From Bacillus sp. SLBN-46 (GTDB lineage: Bacteria; Bacillota; Bacilli; Bacillales; Cytobacillaceae): DNA of 64,000 bases. A program made the position numbers and the translations under genes. The stretch is taken from assembly GCF_031453555.1 (NCBI RefSeq), contig NZ_JAVIZM010000001.1, forward strand, positions 3,417,001 to 3,481,000, written 5' to 3'. Below the pieces are notes generated by a model. It saw only the letters and a list, made by a program, of their open reading frames with translations. It was not told the DNA's origin and made no database searches. Every line of letters starts with the position of its first letter. The first letter of the stretch is position 1. Below are positions 25,831 through 33,622 of this stretch, one piece after another.

Positions 25831-27201
25831 ATGAAGAAAAATCGTACACTATTTTTATCAGCTGTTGCATCTGGAACGATGTTAAATCCCCTTAACTCTT
25901 CCATGATTGCTTTAGCCTTACATAGTATTCAAAAGGATTTCCAGCTTTCTTTTGCAACAGTATCCTGGCTAATTTCTAGCTTCTATTTAGCAAGTGCTGT
26001 TGCTCAACCTGTTACAGGAAAAATAGGTGATTTATTCGGAAGGAAAAAGACCTTTTTAATAGGATTAGTGCTCGTTGCACTCTCCGCCATTGGAGCACCA
26101 TTATCAACATCCTTTCTCTTATTGCTCGGTATGAGACTTGTTCAATCCATTGGCAGTAGCGCCATCTATCCCTCCGGTATGGCATTAATTAGAGATAATA
26201 TTAAAGAAAAACAAGCATCCGCACTTGCTGTTCTTTCTATTTTTGCTTCAGCGATGGTAGCGCTTGGTCCAACAATTGGAGGTTTATTAATTGTGTGGGG
26301 TGGCTGGCCAGCCATTTTTTGGGTAAACTTCCCGTTTATTATCATAAGTTTTCTGCTCGGCTGGTACATGTTTCCTAAGGATGTTAAAAAGGATAAGGAA
26401 CATATAAAAAAATTATTTTCTAATATGGATTTTATGGGGATGATATTCTTTGCCGCAGGTATGGTGTTCTTTTTATGGTTTTTGTTATCTTTTGAATCCA
26501 AGATTCAATATTTTTCAGGGATCGCAGGTATTATTTTCTTTTGTCTTTTTGTCTGGAGAGAATTAAATGTAACAGAACCATTTATCGACATTCGAATTTT
26601 TAAATCACACCCTAAACTTTCTATGGTATATATTCAGTTCATTCTATTAAATATCTTTTTTTATTGTTTATTCTTTGGACTTCCCAGCTATTTTCAAGAA
26701 GTACTAGGAGTAAGTGTCGAAAAGAGTGGATTGTTAATGCTGTTTATGTCAGGCATCAGCATTGTAATTTCATCTGTAACCGGGAAATGGATTGACAGAA
26801 AAGGAGTATACCAGCCAATTGTTATCGGAGCCTTTCTCTCGATTGTTGGAGGATTAAGTTTTACCATGTTTTTTGTTGGGTCTTCTTACTGGGGGATTGG
26901 CATCATTTTATCGATTATGGGCTTAAGCTATGGAATTGGAAATGTGGTTCTTCAAGTGGCAATGGTCAAAGAGAGTCCTAAAGAAATTGTCGGTACAGCT
27001 TCAGGACTGTTTCAAACCTGCAGGTACTTAGGCTCCATTTTATCCTCCATCATACTAGGATTAATTTTTGGGGAAGAAATATCAGCTGAAAGCATGAAAA
27101 TAATTGGAACCGTATTAATTATTACGGGGATCGCCAGTTTTTTAATGAGCCTATGGTTTTCAAAGGAATCCATGCATTTTAGAAAAATGAAACATGTTTA
27201 A
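25831..27201 (+). CDS. MFS drug-type efflux transporter, DHA2-like
   Basis: 456-residue major facilitator with about 12-14 helices. The start is the ATG at 25831 (GAAGGATG upstream); the reading frame before it is non-coding leader. Motif A after helix 2 reads GKIGDLFGRKKTF and motif C-like text is SAMVALGPTIGG. NSSMIALALHSIQKDF near the N-terminus is typical of proton-driven drug antiporters of the EmrB/QacA group. Substrate unknown. No regulator lies beside it. A terminator follows at 27291. Confidence 0.9.
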   Translation: MKKNRTLFLSAVASGTMLNPLNSSMIALALHSIQKDFQLSFATVSWLISSFYLASAVAQPVTGKIGDLFGRKKTFLIGLVLVALSAIGAPLSTSFLLLLGMRLVQSIGSSAIYPSGMALIRDNIKEKQASALAVLSIFASAMVALGPTIGGLLIVWGGWPAIFWVNFPFIIISFLLGWYMFPKDVKKDKEHIKKLFSNMDFMGMIFFAAGMVFFLWFLLSFESKIQYFSGIAGIIFFCLFVWRELNVTEPFIDIRIFKSHPKLSMVYIQFILLNIFFYCLFFGLPSYFQEVLGVSVEKSGLLMLFMSGISIVISSVTGKWIDRKGVYQPIVIGAFLSIVGGLSFTMFFVGSSYWGIGIILSIMGLSYGIGNVVLQVAMVKESPKEIVGTASGLFQTCRYLGSILSSIILGLIFGEEISAESMKIIGTVLIITGIASFLMSLWFSKESMHFRKMKHV

Positions 27202-27223
27202 TAGACTATTCCATTACCTTCCA

Positions 27224-27271
27224 AAACAAAACAGCACCCTCTTGGATTAACGGGTTCCTTTACCTGTCACA
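27224..27271 (+). repeat. Left arm of a ~45-bp intergenic inverted repeat
   Basis: AAAACAGCACC, GATTAACGGGTTC and TACCTGTCAC in this order recur on the opposite strand at 27813-27862 with a few differences and a short indel. The arms bound about 540 bases that hold two terminators and a 52-bp-type repeat array but no gene. Confidence 0.75.
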
Positions 27272-27290
27272 AAAATCCAAAATGTATATT

Positions 27291-27335
27291 AAAATGACCA
27301 TCAATTTGTATATGAATTTGATGGTCATTTTTTAT
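27291..27335 (+). terminator. Terminator after the MFS gene
   Basis: AAAATGACCATCAA..TT pairs with AA..TTGATGGTCATTTTTT, about 14 bp, with a T run. Confidence 0.85.
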
Positions 27336-27488
27336 TGATATAACACGAAAAATTATAAAAATAGGCGTGAAACTGTAGTCAAATTTGTACATCAATATGC
27401 TATGTTTTTATTTACAAATTCACGTTTTCTATGGCATTGGCTCTGTTGATATTTATTGTTCATTATCGGGTAGGTATGAGAATTAAAT

Positions 27489-27673
27489 AGGCGGAGAATT
27501 TCCGGTTAATGACTAAAGAGAAAGCTTAAGGAGAGGAAATAAGCGGAAATATTCCGGTTAACTTCTCAAAATAAGACAATATCAAGAGATCTGGATCATA
27601 TAAGCGGAAAATCTCCGCTTATTCTTACGGAAATATGGGTATTTCCCAATTTAAGCGGAATTTATCCGGTTAT
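27489..27673. repeat. Intergenic repeat of TAAGCGGAAATATTCCGGTTA type, four units
   Basis: Four imperfectly palindromic 20-22-bp words have GCGGA at 27491, 27543, 27605 and 27655, spaced 52, 62 and 50 bases. Each reads GCGGA, an AT-rich centre, then TCCGSTTA. The core AATATTCCGGTTAA resembles the repeat at 3369-3387. The rest of the 27202-27851 gap holds the inverted-repeat arms and two terminators. Confidence 0.85.
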
Positions 27674-27740
27674 TTTTCAAACACAGTGAAATCAACATTC
27701 AGTTATAACTGTTCCTTGGCCTAAATGCTCTTTGTAATGT

Positions 27741-27764
27741 AAAAAGCCCTGCATTTTGCAGGAC
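27741..27764 (-). terminator. Terminator of the HlyIII gene
   Basis: On the minus strand TCCTGCA pairs with TGCAGGG around AAA and is followed by TTTTT. Confidence 0.75.
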
Positions 27765-27812
27765 AAAATGTATAACAAATATAAGGACATTTTTAAATGC
27801 ATTTTTATAATA

Positions 27813-27862
27813 TGTGACAGGTATCTGAACCCGTTAATCTTGGATGCTGTTTTATTTTATTG
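27813..27862 (-). repeat. Right arm of the ~45-bp inverted repeat
   Basis: Reads on the minus strand AAAACAGCATCC, GATTAACGGGTTC, TACCTGTCAC, matching the left arm at 27224-27271. It overlaps the last codons and stop of the HlyIII gene. Confidence 0.75.
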
Positions 27863-28499
27863 GTAAAACATACAATAACACACAGAAAAAGTGTGCTGTA
27901 CTTCCAGCCATTACAAACAAATGCCAAACCGCATGATGATACTTAAATCCTCGCCAAACGTAAAAAATGGCTCCTAGCGTATAAAGTGCGCCGCCTATTA
28001 TTAAGTACGTCATGCCCTCTGGGGACAAATTAGCAGCAAGTGATTTCCATGCAAAAACAATTAACCAACCCATAACCACATAAAGCAAGGTCGATGTAAA
28101 CAGATACTTTTTAACAAAAAAACATTTAAATATTGTTCCAGCAATGGCAAGTCCCCATACTACCCCAAATAGGGTCCACCCCATGGCTCCTTTAATTACA
28201 ATTAGTAAAAAAGGGGTATATGTTCCGGCGATAAAAAAGTAAATAGAGGAATGGTCAAATATTTCAAATACGTCCTTTGCTTTTCCCTCAGGCAAGCTAT
28301 GTAATAGGGTTGAAGACATATATAGGAGGAGCATTGTTACTCCAAAAATCGTAAAACTGACAATATGCCAGGCAGTTCCATATAGTGAAGCAAATACGAT
28401 TAAAATGACTAAGGCGGAAATGCTTAGTAATGCCCCAATGCCATGTGTAATCGAGTTAGCTATTTCCTCCTGTTTGGAAAACGTATGTGTTGTTGCCAC
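27852..28499 (-). CDS. Hemolysin III family seven-helix membrane protein (YplQ-like)
   Basis: 215-residue PAQR/HlyIII family protein with seven predicted helices. The conserved N-terminal EEIANSITHGIGALLS, STLLHSLPEGKAKDVFEIFDHSSIYFFIAGTYTPF, and the late HHAVWHLFVMAGSTAHFF blocks supply the Ser/His/Asp residues thought to bind zinc. The family was named for a B. cereus hemolysin; its normal role is probably membrane lipid homeostasis. The start at 28499 has GGGAGAG upstream. It is monocistronic. Confidence 0.92.
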   Translation of the reverse strand: MATTHTFSKQEEIANSITHGIGALLSISALVILIVFASLYGTAWHIVSFTIFGVTMLLLYMSSTLLHSLPEGKAKDVFEIFDHSSIYFFIAGTYTPFLLIVIKGAMGWTLFGVVWGLAIAGTIFKCFFVKKYLFTSTLLYVVMGWLIVFAWKSLAANLSPEGMTYLIIGGALYTLGAIFYVWRGFKYHHAVWHLFVMAGSTAHFFCVLLYVLPIK

Positions 28500-28617
28500 G
28501 ATTCATCTCTCCCTTCAAATCCTCCCAAGTTAGAAATGGGATATTTAAGAAAATAACACGTTAAATGAATGGAATCAATGGACATCTGTCATATTAAATA
28601 GATTACCTTTCATACTA

Positions 28618-28794
28618 TTACTTTTTATTTCTTCCCGCCATTAATTTCTTAATATGATCTTTAGGGTCCCAACAGTTAAATTTAAAATTGGTTTGGGTTT
28701 GGTAACCTAAGCGGCTGCAAAAATAGGCTATATTACTGTTCTTCTTTTCTATTTTAAAGTGCTTACAGGTGGCACAACAATGATAATCCTTCAT
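28618..28794 (-). CDS. Small cysteine-rich, zinc-ribbon-like protein
   Basis: 58 residues from the ATG at 28794, with AGAAAGGTG upstream; an in-frame GTG at 28803 abuts the ribosome site. Five Cys residues occur as HCCATCKHFK, YFCSRLGY and NCWDPK, a pattern fit to bind one zinc. The rest is basic. It resembles short uncharacterised Bacillus proteins; I do not recognise a function. It stands alone between HlyIII and LysE genes. Confidence 0.7.
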   Translation of the reverse strand: MKDYHCCATCKHFKIEKKNSNIAYFCSRLGYQTQTNFKFNCWDPKDHIKKLMAGRNKK

Positions 28795-28916
28795 CCTTTT
28801 CACCTTTCTTAAACTATTAATCTTTCCTTAATAGTTTGTTCATATTTATTTATTAAGATATAAATAGGTTCACGGAAGAACCTTTAACCTCCGCCCCCCT
28901 TAATATATAGATGGAA

Positions 28917-28948
28917 ATGCCCGGCATTTGTGCCGGGTAATTTTTTTT
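28917..28948 (+). terminator. Orphan plus-strand terminator
   Basis: TGCCCGGCA pairs with TGCCGGGTA around TTTG, followed by eight T. The nearest upstream plus-strand gene ends 1.7 kb away, so it has no visible transcript to stop. Confidence 0.7.
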
Positions 28949-28970
28949 ATTATTGGCTCAGTGAAACTTG

Positions 28971-29104
28971 CCTGTTGATTTCCGCTCCAGGCTCTTCGCT
29001 TTCCGTGGGCGTTTCGGCGAGCCTCCTCGGCGCCTGCGCCTGCGGGGTCTCCCCTGAACCGTACTCCCACAGGAGTCTTCGAGCCTTCCGCTCCAATCAA
29101 CAGG
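28971..29104. repeat. GC-rich palindromic Bacillaceae repeat element
   Basis: 134 bases, far richer in G and C than the surroundings, bounded by perfect 10-bp inverted repeats CCTGTTGATT and AATCAACAGG. Inside, TTCCGCTCC recurs near both ends and GCGCCTGCGCC forms a central hairpin. From memory, closely similar elements are scattered in many Bacillus genomes; they encode no protein. The origin, whether a mobile MITE-like element or another repeat class, is not settled by this copy. Confidence 0.85.
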
Positions 29105-29143
29105 GTATAAAAATTAAAACTGTTCTTTAACACAGCCTTATTA

Positions 29144-29755
29144 TTAATAGTTTAATGAAAAGATAAGGTAAATGGCTGTTCCCCACATAATTAATGCTGA
29201 TAGTTTATTTAAGATAAGAATAAATCTTCCAGACTGGTCAAGCTTTCCAACTATTCTTCCTGCAAGTGAGAGTCCAAAAAACCACATCCACGATACAAAA
29301 ATACAGGACAACATGAAGGCCAGCTTTGCTGAACCTGAATAGGACAAGGAGCTAGTCCCAATCACTCCGATTGTATCCATAATAGCATGAGGATTTAAAA
29401 GTGAAACTGAAGCCGCAAATACAAACTGCTTACGTGGCGAAAAACTTTGATTCGATGTTTCTTCTATATGAGCTTGGCTTTTCCAGGTGGTATATCCCAT
29501 GTAAATTAAAAACAGAATGCCAATGAGAAGGAGCGTAACCTTAATCCATACTACCCCTAAGACAACGGCTGAAACCCCAAAGACAGCTAAGGAAATCAAC
29601 AGCGTATCACAAAGGGAAGCAGTTAACACAACAGGGAGCACGTAGACCCACCTTTGCTGCAACGCCCCCTGATTAAAAACAAACACATTTTGAACCCCTA
29701 ATGGCAGAATGAGTCCAAATGCCAAAATGAAGCCATGAAATATTGCACTAAACAT
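29144..29755 (-). CDS. LysE/ArgO family amino-acid exporter
   Basis: 203-residue membrane protein with about six helices from the ATG at 29755, preceded by AGGAGAG. FGLILPLGVQNVFVFNQG near the N-terminus and SLLNPHAIMDTIGVIG in the middle are hallmarks of the LysE superfamily, closest to the ArgO arginine/lysine exporter branch. It probably exports basic amino acids. No LysG-type regulator is near. Monocistronic, with the GC-rich repeat downstream. Confidence 0.9.
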   Translation of the reverse strand: MFSAIFHGFILAFGLILPLGVQNVFVFNQGALQQRWVYVLPVVLTASLCDTLLISLAVFGVSAVVLGVVWIKVTLLLIGILFLIYMGYTTWKSQAHIEETSNQSFSPRKQFVFAASVSLLNPHAIMDTIGVIGTSSLSYSGSAKLAFMLSCIFVSWMWFFGLSLAGRIVGKLDQSGRFILILNKLSALIMWGTAIYLIFSLNY

Positions 29756-29834
29756 TTTCTCTCTCCTATAAAAAATGGTATACATACATTTCTAATTTTT
29801 TGGTTAACATAAATACTAAAAAAGGATTTTGCCT

Positions 29835-30347
29835 GTGTATCTTGTTATTGTAATCGTTGTTTATATTATTTTTGCTAAAATTTTTGTCGACTGGAGTCGT
29901 TGGAAAGAGTTTTATCCAACTATTCAGTATTTTACTATTTGTAATCTGGCTTATAACTTTATATTTTTCAATCATACTCTTTGGGCTTACAAAGCGGTAA
30001 CTGTCAAATGGTTAAACCACACGATTATTGAACTGACTTTTACTTTTTTCGTTATTCCTGTGGTGATTATGATTTATCTGCAGTACTTTCCAAAAGGGAG
30101 AAAAGGGGTTCTCTATATTGCTGTTTGGATTGCTTATTTTTCAATACTAGAACTCTTATTTTACAAAAGAGGCTTATTCCTTTATGAAAATGATTGGGGC
30201 CCTATTTGGTCAACTTTTTTTAATACCATCATGTTTATCATATTGCGTATACACCATAAAAAGCCGTTGGCTGCCATGCTGTGTTCCATCCCGGTTATTG
30301 CCATCTTACTATACTTTTTTCACCCGTTGTATCATGAACTAAAATAA
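29835..30347 (+). CDS. CBO0543-like multi-pass membrane protein, unknown function
   Basis: About 170 residues with four to five hydrophobic segments. Recognisable blocks are YPTIQYFTICNLAYNFIF, HTLWAYK, PKGRKGVLYI and ENDWGPIWSTFFN. Similar proteins are common in Bacillaceae and Clostridia and carry the CBO0543 name; no function is known. The start is either the GTG at 29835, which has AAAAGGA at a good distance, or a TTG at 29829. A tiny membrane peptide gene follows 18 bases later. Confidence 0.78.
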   Translation: MYLVIVIVVYIIFAKIFVDWSRWKEFYPTIQYFTICNLAYNFIFFNHTLWAYKAVTVKWLNHTIIELTFTFFVIPVVIMIYLQYFPKGRKGVLYIAVWIAYFSILELLFYKRGLFLYENDWGPIWSTFFNTIMFIILRIHHKKPLAAMLCSIPVIAILLYFFHPLYHELK

Positions 30348-30365
30348 CGTTGAGGACGTGAGAAA

Positions 30366-30461
30366 ATGACCGAAACTATACTCTCGCTTCCGCTTTTCTT
30401 GCTACTGCTGTTATCAGTTTATATTGCCATGGCTATTTTTTTATTTAAAAATAAAAAATAA
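30366..30461 (+). CDS. 31-residue single-helix membrane peptide
   Basis: Begins MTETILSLPLFLLLLL and ends in FKNKK, so one hydrophobic helix is followed by a basic tail, the positive-inside pattern of tiny membrane proteins. GAGGACGTGAG lies just upstream of the ATG at good spacing. It is 18 bases behind the CBO0543-like gene and shares its direction. The terminator overlaps its stop. Function unknown; it might modulate a membrane partner. Confidence 0.6.
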   Translation: MTETILSLPLFLLLLLSVYIAMAIFLFKNKK

Positions 30462-30492
30462 AGGGTTGCCTAAAAAGAAAAAGCAGCCCTTT
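30448..30492 (-). terminator. Terminator of the GNAT gene
   Basis: AAAGGGCTGC pairs with GCAACCCTTT on the minus strand, followed by a long T-rich run. Confidence 0.75.
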
Positions 30493-30493
30493 G

Positions 30494-30940
30494 TCATGAT
30501 CTTTTTCTCTCCATAAAGATTTCCGGGTTACTAATCTCCTGAAAACCATATTGTGCATATAAACCATGAGCATCGTTGGTACATAACAGCATTTTACCAA
30601 CATGTTTAAGGTCTGAATGCTCCGTTACAACCTCCATCATCCATTTTGATAGTCCCTTTCCCCGATGTTCTTTCAAAACAAATACATCCATTATATAAGC
30701 AAAACGAACAAAATCCGTGGCAGCACGGACAAAGCCTATCTGAGCAGCGTGTTCAAATCTGGGGTCACCCTCATAGAGTCCAAAACAAATGGAGGAATGC
30801 TCAATCGACTTAGCCACCGATTCAATGGTAATACCTTTGGCCCAATACGAATCATTACTCAAAAATTTGTGAATGACATAGATATCTAGATATTGTTTTT
30901 GCGTACTGATAGTAAAACCATTGTTACTCCATGTAGACAT
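30494..30940 (-). CDS. GNAT family N-acetyltransferase
   Basis: 148 residues with the acetyl-CoA-binding motif A as VFVLKEHRGKGLSKWMMEVV (R/QxxGxG/A form) and the C-terminal GLYAQYGFQEI. The N-terminal ITIESVAKSIEHSSICFGLYEG matches a common small GNAT subfamily. The acceptor substrate is unknown. The ATG has AAAGGTGA upstream. Monocistronic. Confidence 0.88.
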   Translation of the reverse strand: MSTWSNNGFTISTQKQYLDIYVIHKFLSNDSYWAKGITIESVAKSIEHSSICFGLYEGDPRFEHAAQIGFVRAATDFVRFAYIMDVFVLKEHRGKGLSKWMMEVVTEHSDLKHVGKMLLCTNDAHGLYAQYGFQEISNPEIFMERKRS

Positions 30941-31042
30941 GTTATCGTCACCTTTCTACTCATGTATTCGTGAAACAAGTATACTTCTCACTCAAGCTGT
31001 CAATAACATTACCAAGTACAGTATACGGAGAGGTGGAAATGA

Positions 31043-31393
31043 ATGAAGGGAATTTATTTTGTTAATAATCGAATTTGTATCAATGGACTATCAAAAGAAG
31101 AAAGTGTTGACCTCCAGGAACAGTCAATTAGAAATTTCATGGCAGAGCATAATATTCAAAATACAAAACTCAATCCTTACCAATTAAATGAATATTATAC
31201 GGTACCACATGCACTTTTATATGATCTCAAAAATCATCAACATAGTTTTGATTGTTTCATTCATTATTCGTTACATGCAATGGAGGATTTTATTTATTCA
31301 TACCCTGCAAAATGGCTTATCTTAAAAAGCTTTTTTAAAGAAGTCATCATTGTTGAAGAGCAACATGATCTGACAATCAAAAAAGTTATCTAA
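31043..31393 (+). CDS. Hypothetical protein, weakly resolvase-like N-terminus
   Basis: 116 residues, start with GAGAGGTGG upstream. The opening pattern (GIYFVNNRICINGLSKEESVDLQEQSIRNFMAEHNI) recalls the first strand and the SLxxQxxxI helix of serine recombinases. However, the catalytic Ser-containing RVS segment is replaced and there is no DNA-binding domain, so it is not an active recombinase. The rest, including HSFDCFIHYSLHAMEDFIYSYPAKWLIL, is not recognised. Its last four bases overlap the end of the convergent VTT gene. Confidence 0.6.
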   Translation: MKGIYFVNNRICINGLSKEESVDLQEQSIRNFMAEHNIQNTKLNPYQLNEYYTVPHALLYDLKNHQHSFDCFIHYSLHAMEDFIYSYPAKWLILKSFFKEVIIVEEQHDLTIKKVI

Positions 31394-32019
31394 TCAATAG
31401 ATTTTTTCACTGATTTACGATAAACGTATAAAAAGTTAACTAACAAAATAAAAAGTAAGTAAATTCCATATAGACCAAATGAAAAAAGCTTATTACTACT
31501 AAATGTAGATCCTGCAAAGGCCAAAATAAGAGTGTTAGGAAGTTTTCCAATGGCTGACGCAACAAAAAACGGAAGCCAATGGACCTGACTTAGTCCACAA
31601 ATAATTGTAATAACAGGTGCAGGAATAATAGGAATTAATCGACTGGTTAAGATCGCTAGAAAGGAATTTCTCAACAGGAATTCCTCGTATTCTTTTACTT
31701 TTTGGTACTTTTCGAGCTTTTTTTGTGCTACATCCCTAAACCCATATCTGCTTAAGTAAAAAAGAATCAAAGTACCAGCCATTGCTCCAGATAAGGATAT
31801 CACTGTACCCATTGGAGCTCCAAAGACAGCTCCAATTCCTCCTGCTAAAATCGGATAAGGAATGACCGGAAAGAACACACAAATAACTACAAGGAGCATA
31901 CTTATAAAAACAGATAGTGTTCCTCCCTGTTTGACTAATAGAAGCAATTCTTCCTTCCAGATGAATCCACTCATGATAATCAATAGAATAATACTAATAC
32001 TACTAATTTTTTTTGCCAT
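31390..32019 (-). CDS. TVP38/TMEM64 (VTT domain) family membrane protein
   Basis: 209-residue membrane protein with about six hydrophobic segments. The VTT signature region reads FPVIPYPILAGGIGAVFGAPMGTVISLSGAMAGTLILFYLSRYG, then SRLIPIIPAPVITIICGLSQV. DedA/VTT proteins include lipid scramblases and undecaprenyl-phosphate flippases; the precise role is unknown. It is convergent with the hypothetical gene at 31043 and shares four bases with it. Confidence 0.9.
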   Translation of the reverse strand: MAKKISSISIILLIIMSGFIWKEELLLLVKQGGTLSVFISMLLVVICVFFPVIPYPILAGGIGAVFGAPMGTVISLSGAMAGTLILFYLSRYGFRDVAQKKLEKYQKVKEYEEFLLRNSFLAILTSRLIPIIPAPVITIICGLSQVHWLPFFVASAIGKLPNTLILAFAGSTFSSNKLFSFGLYGIYLLFILLVNFLYVYRKSVKKSID

Positions 32020-32053
32020 TGATTACTCCATTCATTTTGATTTATTTAATTAA

Positions 32054-33475
32054 TTAATTAATTAAGTAAGGTAACCAAATCGTTACTGTGGTACCTTCAC
32101 CATCAATACTTTTAATATTGATTTTTCCATTGTGGCTTTCTATAATACGATAGCTTGTCATTAATCCAAGACCTGTGCCTTTTTCTTTAGTAGAATAGAA
32201 AGGCTCCCCAAGCTTAGATAGTCTTTCCTGTGGAATTCCACACCCGTTATCAACTACTTGCACTATAACTCCTGTTTTGTCTTTTGAAATATTTACTTCG
32301 ATTCGTCCCTGCTCAGTTATTGCATCTAGGGCATTTTGAATGACATTCATGAATACCTGCTTGAGTGAATTCGGATCCCCTTCTATTGCAGGAATGAAAT
32401 CACTGGAAAAGAAATTTAGTTCTTTATTCATCATAAGTGCTTCTGTCTGTAAAAGTTGCACTATTTGTTTCACAACATCATTAATTTGAACAAAGGTCGT
32501 TTTTTCTGTATGGGGCTTGGCCATTGTTAAAAACTCTGAAATTATACTCTCCACCCGTTTTAATTCATCTAAGATTACCTTTAGGTATATCGGGTTGATT
32601 TCATTTTCAGAATGTAACAGTTGCATAAAACCTTTGATTGGTGTTAAAGGATTACGAATTTCATGAGCTACTGCAGCAGCCATTTGCCCAACAACTGCCA
32701 ACTTTTCAGATTTTCGTAACATTTCGTTTGTTTCCATTCGTTGCTGGATATCTCGAGAAACGGAAACGATTTCTTTCGGTTCACCACTCTCGTTATCAGA
32801 TAAGGTTTTAGTAGTTGATTCAATCCAAATATAGGAACCATCCTTTTTCCTGCATCGATATGTAATTAATTGCGAATCTTGATTGGCTGAAAGACGGTAC
32901 TGCCTCCTCATTTCATCACGATCATCTGGATGGATAAATTGACTAGGACTTTTACCAATTAATTCGAAAGGTTCGTAGCCTAAAACCGTTTTTACTGATG
33001 GAGATACGTAGAGATAAGTAAAATCTACTTTGTGTAACATAATCATATCTGAAGAGTGCTCTGCAAGAAGACGATATTTCTTCTCACGATGTCTAAGTGC
33101 CATCTCCATCTGTTTTTTCTCTGTAATATCAAGAACTTGCCCTAATAAAAATTCCTCACCAGTAGATTGTTCTCGAACTCTTGATACATTTAAAATACCT
33201 GTTTTAATATCTCCTAACTTATGAATAAATCTTTTTTCAAGCTTATACTCATCTCTAATGCCGCTTAAAATCCCTCCAAATAATTGAGCATCCTTTGGCA
33301 AATCCTCTGGATGTGAGAAGGATTCAATTGTAAGTTCAGAGATTTCATCCATCGAGTAACCTAAAAAATTACAAAAAGCCGGATTGTATTGCATTTTTGA
33401 TAAATCTATTGAAGCAATTACTTGTGGAATTCTAGATTGATAAAAAACCTCATGATATAGAGTTAAATTAAACAT
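32054..33475 (-). CDS. Orphan PAS-domain sensor histidine kinase, sporulation-kinase-like
   Basis: 473 residues from the ATG at 33475, which has GGGGG 6 bases upstream. Order: PAS (about 12-125, with PAC-like LGQVLDITEKK), a second PAS/PAC (about 130-245), HisKA with phospho-acceptor in AVAHEIRNPLTPIKGF, and HATPase_c with N box (NVIQNALDA), DNGCGIP and GTGLGL. No membrane helix, so it is cytosolic. No response regulator is adjacent, and KinA/KinE-type kinases feed Spo0F in the phosphorelay; that role is inferred. Confidence 0.88.
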   Translation of the reverse strand: MFNLTLYHEVFYQSRIPQVIASIDLSKMQYNPAFCNFLGYSMDEISELTIESFSHPEDLPKDAQLFGGILSGIRDEYKLEKRFIHKLGDIKTGILNVSRVREQSTGEEFLLGQVLDITEKKQMEMALRHREKKYRLLAEHSSDMIMLHKVDFTYLYVSPSVKTVLGYEPFELIGKSPSQFIHPDDRDEMRRQYRLSANQDSQLITYRCRKKDGSYIWIESTTKTLSDNESGEPKEIVSVSRDIQQRMETNEMLRKSEKLAVVGQMAAAVAHEIRNPLTPIKGFMQLLHSENEINPIYLKVILDELKRVESIISEFLTMAKPHTEKTTFVQINDVVKQIVQLLQTEALMMNKELNFFSSDFIPAIEGDPNSLKQVFMNVIQNALDAITEQGRIEVNISKDKTGVIVQVVDNGCGIPQERLSKLGEPFYSTKEKGTGLGLMTSYRIIESHNGKINIKSIDGEGTTVTIWLPYLIN

Positions 33476-33573
33476 CAAAACCCCCAAAAGAGTGACATCC
33501 GTCAAAAATATTCTTCATTAGTATAAAGCTAATTCCACTTTTCTTAAAGTATTACTATTCAGAAATTTCATGT

Positions 33574-33606
33574 AAAAAAAAAGCCTTTTATCAATTGATA
33601 AAAAAC
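33574..33606 (-). terminator. Terminator of the NlpC/P60 gene's locus side
   Basis: TTTTATCAATTGATAAAA is a perfect palindrome; on the minus strand GGC and nine T follow. It ends the LysM-NlpC/P60 transcript before the kinase gene. Confidence 0.8.
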
Positions 33607-33622
33607 TTTTTTCCATATTCTA

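Noticed and set aside
31390..31393. Four-base overlap of convergent gene ends as a regulatory feature
   Set aside because: Short tail-to-tail overlaps are common in compact bacterial genomes.
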